Positions 1 through 8,371 of a stretch of 64,000 nucleotides of DNA are shown in pieces. The notes under the pieces are model-generated. The model saw only the letters and a list, made by a program, of their open reading frames with translations, did not search any database and was not told the origin of the DNA. The stretch comes from Hanamia caeni (GTDB lineage Bacteria; Bacteroidota; Bacteroidia; Chitinophagales; Chitinophagaceae). How positions within the stretch are numbered: the stretch's first letter is position 1; every line of letters begins with the position of its first letter. The DNA is taken from contig NZ_RJJR01000001.1 in NCBI RefSeq assembly GCF_003721595.1, positions 372,001 through 436,000 of the forward strand. Direction: 5' to 3'. Position numbers and translations under genes: made by a program.

Positions 1-188
1 ATGGCCTTATTCAATTTCGTTAATTTCCACAAGCCTTCTCCTATAATAGCCAACCGGCGTTCAATAGCATCGATCAGCATAAAGTTAGATTCATACTCCG
101 AAAAAGATTTTATTCCTGTTAAATGAGAATTAATCATATCAATTGAATCTAAAATGTCTCCAATATATTTGAAGGCTTCAGGATTCAT
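1..188 (-). CDS. HepT-like (DUF86) HEPN toxin, 3' end cut by window edge
   Basis: Reading the minus strand from the ATG at 188 gives an open frame that runs off the left edge: it begins [17 protein letters not shown] and contains DAIERRLAIIGEG. The pattern of an N-terminal I..IL.SI helix followed by D.I.R.L.IIGE is typical of DUF86/HepT proteins. These are HEPN-fold RNases that form a toxin-antitoxin pair with a minimal nucleotidyltransferase. The start lies 11 bases inside the end of the nucleotidyltransferase gene, the usual translational coupling for this pair. The catalytic RX4-6H motif would lie in the missing C-terminal part, so activity cannot be judged. Confidence 0.8.
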   Translation of the reverse strand, partial: MNPEAFKYIGDILDSIDMINSHLTGIKSFSEYESNFMLIDAIERRLAIIGEGLWKLTKLNKA

Positions 189-492
189 AAATTTTTATTT
201 TTTCCTCATTAACTCTATCAAGAAAATATTTGTTTTTTATTTTTTCTTCTGCAACTAAATCGATTTTTTTTCCAGTAATTTCTTCAAGATCAAACATCAG
301 GTCAAAATAGTCGTAACCTGAAATCGGTAAACCATTTTCATTTTTTTTAAATTTAAAAATAAAGTCAAGGTCACTTTCAACGGTATGATTTTTTTGAGTA
401 CTTCCTGATCCAAAAAGATACAAAGATTGAAGCTGCATTTTGCGACAAATTTTTTTTATTCCTTCAATATTGTTTTTTACTTCTTTTACCAT
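178..492 (-). CDS. MntA-type minimal nucleotidyltransferase antitoxin
   Basis: This 104-residue protein has the nucleotidyltransferase signature: G28-S29, then D41-L-D43 in the context ESDLDFIF, and a third acidic residue at D78 in KKIDLV. The gap between GS and the first Asp is 11 residues, one more than the usual GSX10DXD. In characterised MntA/HepT systems the enzyme AMPylates the HEPN toxin and silences it. It overlaps the HepT-like gene by 11 bases, and its start overlaps the end of miaB by 7 bases, so the pair is probably cotranscribed with miaB. Assignment as an antitoxin follows from family and context and is not shown by the sequence alone. Confidence 0.85.
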   Translation of the reverse strand: MVKEVKNNIEGIKKICRKMQLQSLYLFGSGSTQKNHTVESDLDFIFKFKKNENGLPISGYDYFDLMFDLEEITGKKIDLVAEEKIKNKYFLDRVNEEKIKIYES

Positions 493-1919
493 GTTAATTG
501 ATCTTCTTTTATTTTCCCAATCAAAGTCCCTGCTGTACAGCTTTCCACGAAAACATCCACGTAATCTCCTTTTTTATAATTCCCGGTTTTGGGAAATACC
601 GTCATTTTATTGTGATCGCTTCTTCCTGCCCACTGCTGATCGCTTTTTTTGGAGTCGCCTTCTATTAAAACTTTGAAAATTTTCCCCACATCTTTTTGCA
701 TGCTTTTAAGCGAATGAACGCGGTGCAAATCCACAATTTCCTGCAGCCTTCTTTTTTTTACCTCCAGTGGAACATCGTCTTTAAATCTCCTCTCAGCCAA
801 TGTGCCCGGCCGCTCAGAATAAAAGTACATATATGCCAAGTCATATTCGCAGTATTCAAAAAGGCTTAAGGTTTCTTTATGATCTTCTTCTGTTTCTCCG
901 CAAAATCCCGTGATTGAATCTGTAGATAATCCACAACCGGGAAGGATTTCCCTGATACGGTTTACTTTCGAAATATACCATTCACGGGTATAGGTTCTGT
1001 TCATCATTTGCAAAATCCGTGTGCTGCCGCTTTGAACAGGCAGATGAATGTATTTACAAATGTTGTCGTATTTCCTCATAGTGAATAATACCTCATCTGT
1101 AATATCTTTCGGATGAGAAGTAGAAAATCTCACGCGTAGCAGCGGAGAAATTTGCGCCACTTTTTCCAACAAATTGGCAAATGAAACTACCGAATTATCA
1201 GCAGAACTTACCCATTGATAGCTGTCTACATTTTGTCCTAATAAAGTCACTTCGCGATAGCCATCATTAAATAAATCTGTACATTCTTTTATCACAGAAT
1301 CCGCATCACGACTGCGTTCTCTGCCGCGCGTAAAAGGAACCACGCAAAAAGAACACATGTTGTTGCAGCCACGCATGATGCTTACAAAAGCGGTAACTCC
1401 ATTGCTGTTCAATCTTATCGGGGAAATGTCGCCATAGGTTTCTTCGCGACTCAATAAAACGTTTACCCCTTTTTGCCCGCTTTCTGCTTCATCAATCAGT
1501 GCCGGCAACGAGCGATAGGCATCGGGGCCAACAACGATATCCACCAGTTTTTCTTCTTCTAAAAATTTTGATTTCAATCTTTCTGCCATGCAGCCCAAAA
1601 CACCCACCAATAAGCCCGGATTGTCTTTTTTCATTTTCCTGAATTCGGTCAATCTTCTTCTGACAGTCGCTTCGGCTTTTTCGCGGATAGAGCAGGTGTT
1701 GATGAAAATCATGTCTGCCTCTTCAAACTGTGGCGTAATTCCAAAGCCTTTTTCCTGCAAAATGGACGCAACCACCTCGCTGTCGGCAAAGTTCATCGCG
1801 CAGCCATAACTTTCTATATAGAATTTTTTTGTAAAAGGGTTATTGACAATATGTTTTGGCGCAAAAGCTTCTCCCTGCCTGCTTTCGTCGTGCTTTTTAT
1901 CAAGAGTTAATTCGAACAT
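486..1919 (-). CDS. miaB: tRNA-2-methylthio-N6-dimethylallyladenosine synthase MiaB
   Basis: This radical SAM methylthiotransferase adds the 2-methylthio group to i6A37 of tRNAs reading UNN codons. The 477-residue protein shows the three N-terminal cysteines for the auxiliary cluster (C40 in YGCAMN, C76 in NTCSIRE, C110 in GCMAERL). The radical SAM CxxxCxxC follows at C185/C189/C192 ([11 protein letters not shown]), then GRERSR, and a C-terminal TRAM-like domain from about residue 405. Length and order match MiaB and not the longer-spaced MtaB or RimO types. A Bacteroidota -7 box lies about 25 bases upstream. The downstream MntA/HepT pair overlaps its stop codon. Confidence 0.96.
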   Translation of the reverse strand: MFELTLDKKHDESRQGEAFAPKHIVNNPFTKKFYIESYGCAMNFADSEVVASILQEKGFGITPQFEEADMIFINTCSIREKAEATVRRRLTEFRKMKKDNPGLLVGVLGCMAERLKSKFLEEEKLVDIVVGPDAYRSLPALIDEAESGQKGVNVLLSREETYGDISPIRLNSNGVTAFVSIMRGCNNMCSFCVVPFTRGRERSRDADSVIKECTDLFNDGYREVTLLGQNVDSYQWVSSADNSVVSFANLLEKVAQISPLLRVRFSTSHPKDITDEVLFTMRKYDNICKYIHLPVQSGSTRILQMMNRTYTREWYISKVNRIREILPGCGLSTDSITGFCGETEEDHKETLSLFEYCEYDLAYMYFYSERPGTLAERRFKDDVPLEVKKRRLQEIVDLHRVHSLKSMQKDVGKIFKVLIEGDSKKSDQQWAGRSDHNKMTVFPKTGNYKKGDYVDVFVESCTAGTLIGKIKEDQLTW

Positions 1920-1942
1920 TTCAATTTAAATTTCTAGGGCGG

Positions 1943-1950
1943 CAAAGATA
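1943..1950 (-). promoter_or_regulatory. -7 promoter box upstream of miaB
   Basis: The minus strand reads TATCTTTG, a perfect match to the Bacteroidota -7 consensus TAnnTTTG, 23 bases before the miaB ATG. No clear -33 TTTG is seen at normal spacing. Confidence 0.5.
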
Positions 1951-2040
1951 ACAAATTAAAAAATTGCGACACTATGGCAGAGCTAAGAAAAACGCCGGAA
2001 TATAGTAAAGCAACAAGTGAGGCGATTTTTTATTTACTTT

Positions 2041-3732
2041 TTAATACTCGCCAATTAAACAACCCGAAACGTTCCACGCACTGAAGCTGGTGCCTTCGCT
2101 TTTGCCCAATGGAATCGCGATTTTAAAAGTGTGCCTTCCGGGTTTTATATTTAAAGGAATGTACACGGGGTTGGTGGTAGTTCCGGGGCACCAGTTGGAA
2201 CGGCTGAGATCAGAGGATGAAATGCCGTCACTAAAATTACCGGAGGAAGGATTCAACATCCTGTAAGTTCCACAATCCGTGCGCCACGGAATAAAACTGA
2301 AAACCCGTTGCCCGTCTACAAATATTTCGTTCAGCTTTTGGTTAAATTCATCACCGTTGCCCCAGCCGCCATGACCGGTGGCAATATATCTCAAGCTCAA
2401 CTTTTTTAATCCTTCAGGAATATCTACAGAAACTGTAAGAGAATCATTGTCAAACATGGTTCCATAATTCTGTCCAGCCATTTCTAAAATATTGGTCGTA
2501 TTAAAAACCGGCTCGATCCAAACTTCGTTTTTAGCGGTATCTTCTCTTTGCTGATGATATTCCAAATCGAGGTTTACTATATGGCCGCCTTTGTCGTAAT
2601 TGCCAATAAAAACGCCAACCCAAACATCTCCTTCAAATGCCGGTAACAAATCCGTTATGTCCTGTTTGTAATCAGCAGAATCCGCCCAGTTGTATCCTTT
2701 GATTTTCGAGCGCTCATTAAAATACCTGACTCCGAAAGGCGTGAAAAAGCGCATCAGTTCCAGCGGCGGAAGATAATTTTCTGTTTGGACTACACCCTGG
2801 TATTCCTTGCCCTGTTTGTCTTTATATAACGGTAAGGCATGTACGTTTTTTAATCCATCTAAAAAAGAAATTGACCTGTTTGTCGGGATGATAAAAACAC
2901 TGCCGGTCCGGTCGTATGCATCGCCATTGGAATATTCTGAAAGATGCGCAAACACAATGTTGTTCCTTTTTTCCGGTAATTTCATTTTTTTCAAAACCAG
3001 CGTTCCGCCGGCATAACGATACGTTACATTTTCTTTACCTTCCGTTGGATTTACAATAGAATCCGTAAAATTGATTTGTTGATGAGAAAAAATTGGTATC
3101 GTCGTAAAACGATTGTCAATTTCCTTGCGGCGATAAGTTGCTTCATCCACCATTTCACCTAAATCTTTTGGTAAGGCCGCAAGCGAATCATTTACATTCT
3201 GCAACTGCACTTTTGTGGCGTAAGTTTCAAAGTTGCCATTGCGCACGGTTTTTAAAATCAATCCCAGGTTTGGCGCCACGCTAAGACTTGGGCTTCCTTT
3301 AAGGGGAAGCTGGTTGGTAAACCAAATTTCGATAGTGTTTGAGCGGATAATCACTTTTGCTTTTTTGCAAACATATCCAAGTATATGAGCCGTGTCTGCC
3401 AGAACGGTTGCTTTTTCATAAGATGAAAAAGGCGTTTTCACAGCCACGCGCTTGCCGTTCCTCTGAGTAAGAATCTGATAAGTTGCTTTTTTATTAAAAT
3501 CAAAATACTGACCTTCTACTTGTTCCGGATTTTCTCCACGAACCAGGCGGGCAATATGGTTTTTAAAAAATAATTGTAGTGGCGGTGCTTTTATTTCTTT
3601 TCCATTGCTGCGGAAAGAATAAGAAACCACTCCTTCATGAATTGAATTGGGGTTTTTCTCATTTTGCGCAACGGCGGTAAATTGAATGAACAGTGAAGCA
3701 ACAAAAAGAAGAGATTTATATTTTGCAGGCAT
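2041..3732 (-). CDS. Secreted PNGase F-like glycoamidase with GLPGLI-like N-terminal region
   Basis: A signal peptide (about residues 1-22, ending VAQ) leads a 563-residue protein. Residues about 30-180 resemble GLPGLI-type periplasmic proteins (QLPLKGSPSL, then GLILKT). Residues about 220-560 carry PNGase F features: YDRTGSVFII around D274, matching the catalytic Asp60 segment of the Elizabethkingia enzyme; GHGGWGNGDEFN with E462, aligning with Glu206; and SRSNWCPGT near 510. PNGase F removes N-glycans from glycoproteins by cleaving the Asn-linked amide. By eye, the position of Glu118 (substrate binding) is occupied by F375, so activity or specificity may differ. It stands alone, downstream of an unrelated minus-strand gene. 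Confidence 0.72.
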   Translation of the reverse strand: MPAKYKSLLFVASLFIQFTAVAQNEKNPNSIHEGVVSYSFRSNGKEIKAPPLQLFFKNHIARLVRGENPEQVEGQYFDFNKKATYQILTQRNGKRVAVKTPFSSYEKATVLADTAHILGYVCKKAKVIIRSNTIEIWFTNQLPLKGSPSLSVAPNLGLILKTVRNGNFETYATKVQLQNVNDSLAALPKDLGEMVDEATYRRKEIDNRFTTIPIFSHQQINFTDSIVNPTEGKENVTYRYAGGTLVLKKMKLPEKRNNIVFAHLSEYSNGDAYDRTGSVFIIPTNRSISFLDGLKNVHALPLYKDKQGKEYQGVVQTENYLPPLELMRFFTPFGVRYFNERSKIKGYNWADSADYKQDITDLLPAFEGDVWVGVFIGNYDKGGHIVNLDLEYHQQREDTAKNEVWIEPVFNTTNILEMAGQNYGTMFDNDSLTVSVDIPEGLKKLSLRYIATGHGGWGNGDEFNQKLNEIFVDGQRVFSFIPWRTDCGTYRMLNPSSGNFSDGISSSDLSRSNWCPGTTTNPVYIPLNIKPGRHTFKIAIPLGKSEGTSFSAWNVSGCLIGEY

Positions 3733-3897
3733 ATATAATTATTTTGGTGAAATAAAGCAAATCAAAACAATTGGCAAAATAAGGAAGTGGAGAAGCGAAT
3801 TCTCCTTATTCTAACAAATATGTATATTCTTACTGGAACTCCTTTGTAAAAGCGGGCAGATAAATATTCTGCTTCGTCATAAACCGCTCCAAACGAA

Positions 3898-4476
3898 CTA
3901 ATAAGATGATTTTCCATTTTCACCTCCTCCAAACTTTTCTCTTAAAAGCCTTTCTAATCTTTCGCTTAAAGATGCTACAGTTTCTCCTGGAACAGCCGAT
4001 AAATCAGTTATTGCTTCGGAAAAAATATCCATTGCAACCTCATACCTGCTGAATTGTTTCATTAAGATTTTTTTGTCTCCCGTTTCCCAATAATATCCTT
4101 CGTCTGAGAGCGTAAATTCTTTTAAATATTTTTTAGAAAGGTGTTTCAAAAAATCAATAATAGCAATGTGCGCTTCCATTCCTGCAAACTGAGTTTTAGT
4201 ACTTGCTGTAAATAGTAAATCTTTATCCAACTGCACATTGTCATAAATATCTTTACACATTATATTAAAGGGTGAAAGCATTCTTCCTTCAGGATTAAAA
4301 GTTAGAAAAACAGGCTCACTTTTTTCCGGAGCAAAAGAAACACCTTTGATATTTTTATCATTAAAAGAATGAGTTGTCCAGCCAAGTGTCTTTGCGACAT
4401 CCGATACTTCTTCAATTAAAGAATCAAGCATCTCTTTTTTGAGAATATAACCGGAATAATGAATTGACAAGCCCAT
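3898..4476 (-). CDS. Hypothetical protein, cytoplasmic, 192 aa
   Basis: I do not recognise this family. The protein begins MGLSIHYSGYI, has no signal peptide or membrane segment, and has a mixed alpha/beta composition with a charged C-terminal helix (about residues 165-185). A tract around 90-120 (TQFAGMEAHIAIIDFLKHL) looks like an amphipathic helix. Codon use matches its neighbours, and the long clean frame supports a real gene. It reads away from the toxin-antitoxin pair at 4.7 kb and towards the PNGase-like gene, 165 bases apart, so it is probably monocistronic. Confidence 0.7.
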   Translation of the reverse strand: MGLSIHYSGYILKKEMLDSLIEEVSDVAKTLGWTTHSFNDKNIKGVSFAPEKSEPVFLTFNPEGRMLSPFNIMCKDIYDNVQLDKDLLFTASTKTQFAGMEAHIAIIDFLKHLSKKYLKEFTLSDEGYYWETGDKKILMKQFSRYEVAMDIFSEAITDLSAVPGETVASLSERLERLLREKFGGGENGKSSY

Positions 4477-4701
4477 AAGAATTTAATTTCAATAAAAGAT
4501 TGTAACTAAGAAGCTGTTTTTACATGTAAATAGATGCTAAAGTTAATAAGTATCAATAAGCCTTATTTAATCTTAGAAAATATTACAATCGCAGGTATTA
4601 AAAATGTTTATAAAAATCAAACACACATTGGTTCATACTTATGTTGATGCGATTTTTATTCAATTTCAATTTTGTGTAAATTGTGAGAAATATAAACCGG
4701 C

Positions 4702-4938
4702 ATGTCGACCATAGAATTGAGAAATACAATCATCGATAAAATAAAAAAAATTGATGATGAAGATTTATTAAACGAAGTAAACCGTTTGATTGAAATAGAA
4801 ACATCAGATATTGAAATCTACAAATTTAGCGATGAGCAAAAGGCAGCGATCGAAGAAGCCGAAGATCAAATTAACAGAGGAGAATTTCTAACTGATGAAG
4901 AAGCTACAAAAGATATTGAGGAATGGCTGAAAAAGTAG
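4702..4938 (+). CDS. Type II antitoxin, ParE-partner family
   Basis: This 78-residue acidic protein ends with EEATKDIEEWLKK. A helical N-terminal half (residues 1-35, DNA-binding or dimerising) is followed by a C-terminal GEFLTDEEA segment, the arrangement seen in small Bacteroidota antitoxins placed before RelE/ParE toxins. It overlaps the toxin gene by 16 bases, so the two are translationally coupled. Two other antitoxins in the window (34401 and 36627) share the G-x-(Y/F)-(I/L/F)-T-x-(D/E) tail. Such antitoxins usually autorepress their own promoter. Confidence 0.82.
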   Translation: MSTIELRNTIIDKIKKIDDEDLLNEVNRLIEIETSDIEIYKFSDEQKAAIEEAEDQINRGEFLTDEEATKDIEEWLKK

Positions 4939-5216
4939 GTTGGTCTTTAAGGGCACAGAACGATCGAAAAAAAATCTTCAGTTACTGGAATAAGAGAAAT
5001 AAATCGAATAATTACAGTATACGCTTAAATAGGTTATTTATAGAAGCGACAAAAGCTATTTCTGATTATCCAAAAATTGGAAAAATAACTGAAAGAGAAA
5101 ATATTAGAATTAAGATCGTTCGAGACTACCTAATTGTTTATAAAGAATTGGAAAATAAAATTGAAGTTTTGACCATATTTAGCAGCCACCAAAATCCTGC
5201 AAAATTGAAATTTTAA
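4923..5216 (+). CDS. RelE/ParE-family toxin
   Basis: This 97-residue basic protein has the ParE layout: WSLRAQNDRKKIFSYW near the start, a helix with ATKAISDYPKIGK (residues about 44-56), then REN-IRIKIVRDYLIVYK and a final strand EVLTIFSSHQNP. ParE/RelE toxins poison gyrase or cleave mRNA on the ribosome; which applies cannot be told from sequence. It overlaps the antitoxin by 16 bases, and its stop is only 3 bases before the DppB-like permease gene, so transcription very likely continues into that gene. Confidence 0.86.
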   Translation: MAEKVGWSLRAQNDRKKIFSYWNKRNKSNNYSIRLNRLFIEATKAISDYPKIGKITERENIRIKIVRDYLIVYKELENKIEVLTIFSSHQNPAKLKF

Positions 5217-5219
5217 TTC

Positions 5220-6269
5220 ATGTTTCATCTTCTTATAAAAAAACTTGCTTACGGTGTCCTTGTTTTATTTGGTGTAGTGGTGGTTGTGTTCCTGGTTTTC
5301 CAGGCTTTTGGCGATCCTGCACGGATGGTGCTTGGCCAAAGTGGCGATAAACAAACCATGGATAATATCCGTAAAGAACTACACCTCGACCAGCCTAAAT
5401 GGAAACAGTTTGTACTTTACGTGAATGATATTTCACCGTTGAGCATTTATACAAAAGAAGAGATAGATGAAAAAAATCTGCGGGGATTTTTTGTGGGCGG
5501 AGATAAAAAGATAGGAATTAAAATCCCTTATCTCCGGCGTAGCTATCAAACAAAGAAGCAAGTGACCGACGTGTTAATGGAAGCGTTGCCCGGCACAATT
5601 ATGCTGGCATGTGCGGCCATGTTTCTAGCAATTATTGCCGGCATATTTTTGGGTATCATTGCCGCAGTGAAGCAAAATACGTGGATGGATACTTCCTCCG
5701 TTTTCGCAAGCGTAATTGGTATTTCTGCTCCATCTTTTTTTATGGCAATTGTGATTGCCTATCTGTTTGGGCTGGTGCTTCATGACTATACAGGTTTATC
5801 GCTGACGGGAAGCTGGTTTAATATCGATTCTGTTACCGGGCAAAAATACCTGACGTTGCAAAATCTTATTCTTCCTGCGCTTACGCTGGGAATTCGCCCT
5901 CTCTCAATCATCACGCAGCTTACGAGGAGTTCGATGCTTGATACGCTTAACCAGGATTATATCCGGACGGCTTATGCAAAAGGATTGAGCAAAAGAGACG
6001 TGATAGTACATCATGCGCTAAGAAATGCCATCAACCCGGTGTTGACAGCCATCACAGGCTGGTTTGCTGAATTGCTTGCAGGCGCTTTCTTTGTTGAATA
6101 TATTTTTGGCTGGAAAGGAATTGGTAAGGTAACCGTAGATGCTTTAGAGAAATTAGACTATCCTGTGGTGATGGGATCGGTGCTTCTTGCTGCTACTATT
6201 TTTGTGCTCATGAATATTTTTGCAGACCTGCTTTATGGAATTATCGATCCCCGGGTGAAGATGAAATGA
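5220..6269 (+). CDS. ABC transporter permease, DppB/OppB-like
   Basis: This 349-residue inner-membrane permease has an N-terminal membrane segment (about 8-30), a soluble insertion, and five further segments from about residue 120. The cytoplasmic EAA loop DYIRTAYAKGLSKRDV and the following ALRNAINPVL are typical of dipeptide/oligopeptide permease subunits; the C-terminus is GIIDPRVK. No DppC partner, ATPase or binding protein is next to it, so its partners must lie elsewhere. The ATG begins 3 bases after the ParE-like toxin stop and no separate promoter is visible, which makes expression dependent on the toxin-antitoxin operon. Confidence 0.9.
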   Translation: MFHLLIKKLAYGVLVLFGVVVVVFLVFQAFGDPARMVLGQSGDKQTMDNIRKELHLDQPKWKQFVLYVNDISPLSIYTKEEIDEKNLRGFFVGGDKKIGIKIPYLRRSYQTKKQVTDVLMEALPGTIMLACAAMFLAIIAGIFLGIIAAVKQNTWMDTSSVFASVIGISAPSFFMAIVIAYLFGLVLHDYTGLSLTGSWFNIDSVTGQKYLTLQNLILPALTLGIRPLSIITQLTRSSMLDTLNQDYIRTAYAKGLSKRDVIVHHALRNAINPVLTAITGWFAELLAGAFFVEYIFGWKGIGKVTVDALEKLDYPVVMGSVLLAATIFVLMNIFADLLYGIIDPRVKMK

Positions 6270-6381
6270 GGGCTTTTAATTTTTAATCTTTTAATTAAAT
6301 CAAAGGCATGCAAGAGTTGACTGAAAACTTTATTGTTTACAGTGAATCATATTCGTTGGTCAGACTAAAATTTTCTTTTGT

Positions 6382-8124
6382 TTACGCCACTTCCAGGTTA
6401 GTAGTGCTTTTTTGAGACTGGTAAATCTGGACGTATTCAGGTGAATGTTGCATTAGATAGTCATGAGTTCCTTTGGCAATCAATTCGCCTTCCATAATCA
6501 CGATTATCTGGTCATAATCTTTTACAGGGTCAATTTTTTGAGTAACCGATAACAGCGTGATTCCCTTATAATTTTGTTTTACGTTTTCAGAAATCCTTGC
6601 TTCGGTTAAAGCATCCACCCGTGCGGTAAAATCATCCAGCAATAATATTTTTGGATTAATGGCAAGCGCGCGGGCGAGCATTATGCGTTGCTTCTGTCCG
6701 CCCGACAAACTTGATCCACGCTCAGAAACAATCGTATCCAATCCGTCCGGGAGAGATTTTATAAATTCGTCCAGTTCAGCAGTTTCAATAGCTTTTTGAA
6801 GGTCGTTAGGATTTACGTCAGAATTAAATGCAATGTTTTCGCGAAGGCTTAAATTAAAAATGATGCTATCCTGGAATACAAGGCCCACCTGGCTCAGAAG
6901 GCTGTCTCTCTTGTATTCACTAATATCGATGCCATCATAAAATATATTTCCTTCCGTGGGTTTAATCAGGGTGGTCAAAAGATTGAATACCTGAGATTTT
7001 CCCGCGGCTGTAGGCCCTATGATAGCCGTCCTGGTGCCACCTTTCACTGAAAAAGTTATATTTTTTAACGCCGGATTTTCTCCATAATAAACACTGATTC
7101 CTTCCAGCATAATATTTCCCTCTAATTGTTTGTTTACTGTTCCTTTATCAACAAAATCAGGCGTTTCAAGGGTATGCACAATTCTTTGGTATGAAGCTGT
7201 GGCCCTTGCAATTACATTGCTCATAAATCCAATCATTATTATTGGAAAAATAAGAATGGCGATATAACTGTTAAAAGCTGCGAATTCGCCAAGTGTCATG
7301 CTTCCGGAAATTACAAAATGGCCACCTAATGCCAATACTGTAAGTCTTGCAAGGTTCGAGGTAAGAACAATTATGGGTATTAGCGTGGCAAATAAGCGAA
7401 GAATGGACATTCCGAGGTTTTTAGCCTCTGAATTTGCGTCCATAAATTTATTGTACTCTGTGAATTGCGCATTTAATACACGGATTAAAGCAGCTCCTAA
7501 AATACTTTCGTTAATTACTTTATTAAGCCAGTCGATTACCTCCTGCGTTTTTCTGAAAAGCGTTTTTACTTTTTTGAAAACGATAAAAAAAGTAGTGGCA
7601 ATAATTGGGATAATCAACAGCACTATCAACCCCAGCTTCAAATTGATATTCAGCAATAAAATACTGGCGCCAATGATAAGAACCACTGATGAAACGATAG
7701 ACACTATAGCCTGTGAAACAAACATTTTTATGGCGTCTACATCTGATGTCAGATTCGTCAGAAGTTTTCCGGGCGTAGCATCCTGTATATAGGCATAATC
7801 CTGTTCTGAAATTTTCAAGGCAAGTTTTTTCCTCATATCGCGCGCCACCTTTTCGGAAGCAAAAGTTTGAATAATGCTTTGGAGATAAGTGAATATAAAA
7901 ATTAAAATGGCTGCTGCAGAAAACCAGGTAATTATTTTTGCCATATCCAATTGGCCTTTCGAAAAATCATCTATTCCAAACTGGATAATTTTCGGTATCA
8001 GCAAATTAAGCCCATTGCTTAAAAAAGCAAAAAGCAATAGCAACGTAATCATCCCTGAATACGGTTTCAGGATTTTGAATATGCCTGGTTTTTTTTCTTT
8101 TGATTTTTTTCGTTTAAGATTCAT
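6382..8124 (-). CDS. ABC exporter half-transporter with degenerate nucleotide site
   Basis: This 580-residue fused protein has a six-segment membrane domain (about 20-310) and a C-terminal ATPase. Motifs: Walker A GPTAAGKS (Ala at the fourth position), signature LSGGQKQR, Walker B ILLLDD followed by D instead of the catalytic Glu, and a switch loop SVTQK with Gln instead of His. The same D and Q replacements mark the degenerate subunit of heterodimeric exporters such as TM287/TM288, so this subunit probably needs a catalytically complete partner. No such gene is adjacent: upstream is mgtE and downstream is a permease on the other strand. Substrate unknown. Confidence 0.9.
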   Translation of the reverse strand: MNLKRKKSKEKKPGIFKILKPYSGMITLLLLFAFLSNGLNLLIPKIIQFGIDDFSKGQLDMAKIITWFSAAAILIFIFTYLQSIIQTFASEKVARDMRKKLALKISEQDYAYIQDATPGKLLTNLTSDVDAIKMFVSQAIVSIVSSVVLIIGASILLLNINLKLGLIVLLIIPIIATTFFIVFKKVKTLFRKTQEVIDWLNKVINESILGAALIRVLNAQFTEYNKFMDANSEAKNLGMSILRLFATLIPIIVLTSNLARLTVLALGGHFVISGSMTLGEFAAFNSYIAILIFPIIMIGFMSNVIARATASYQRIVHTLETPDFVDKGTVNKQLEGNIMLEGISVYYGENPALKNITFSVKGGTRTAIIGPTAAGKSQVFNLLTTLIKPTEGNIFYDGIDISEYKRDSLLSQVGLVFQDSIIFNLSLRENIAFNSDVNPNDLQKAIETAELDEFIKSLPDGLDTIVSERGSSLSGGQKQRIMLARALAINPKILLLDDFTARVDALTEARISENVKQNYKGITLLSVTQKIDPVKDYDQIIVIMEGELIAKGTHDYLMQHSPEYVQIYQSQKSTTNLEVA

Positions 8125-8136
8125 CTGGCTTTGATT

Positions 8137-8179
8137 AGAGAAAATATTTCTCTGTACTAAATTGTCGTGAGCAAAAGTA
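8137..8179 (-). promoter_or_regulatory. Promoter -7 box and palindrome upstream of the ABC exporter gene
   Basis: The minus strand carries TACTTTTG (8172-8179), matching TAnnTTTG. Between it and the ATG at 8124 lies a perfect palindrome, AGAGAAA-ATA-TTTCTCT (8137-8153), well placed as a repressor site or leader hairpin. Confidence 0.4.
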
Positions 8180-8243
8180 ACCTGAATTATTTTTTCTGAA
8201 ATATCACTTTTCGGTGAATGGCAATTTTTAGGCGGTAAAGGTT

Positions 8244-8370
8244 AATGTGAAAATGTGCAAATATGAAAATTCGAAAATGTGAAAATTCAATAATTTAAAT
8301 AATCCAATAATTAAATAATTCAATAATGGAATAATTTAACAATACAACCATCCAACCATCCAAAAAAAAA
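8244..8370. repeat. Low-complexity AT-rich intergenic repeat tract
   Basis: Three blocks lie in order: GAAAATGTGCAAAT-like units, AATAATT-like units, and two CAACCATC units. The tract fills the space between the mgtE stop and the ABC exporter promoter. Similar block-built tracts occur at 10.3, 33.2, 37.6 and 39.2 kb. Confidence 0.6.
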
Positions 8371-8371
8371 A

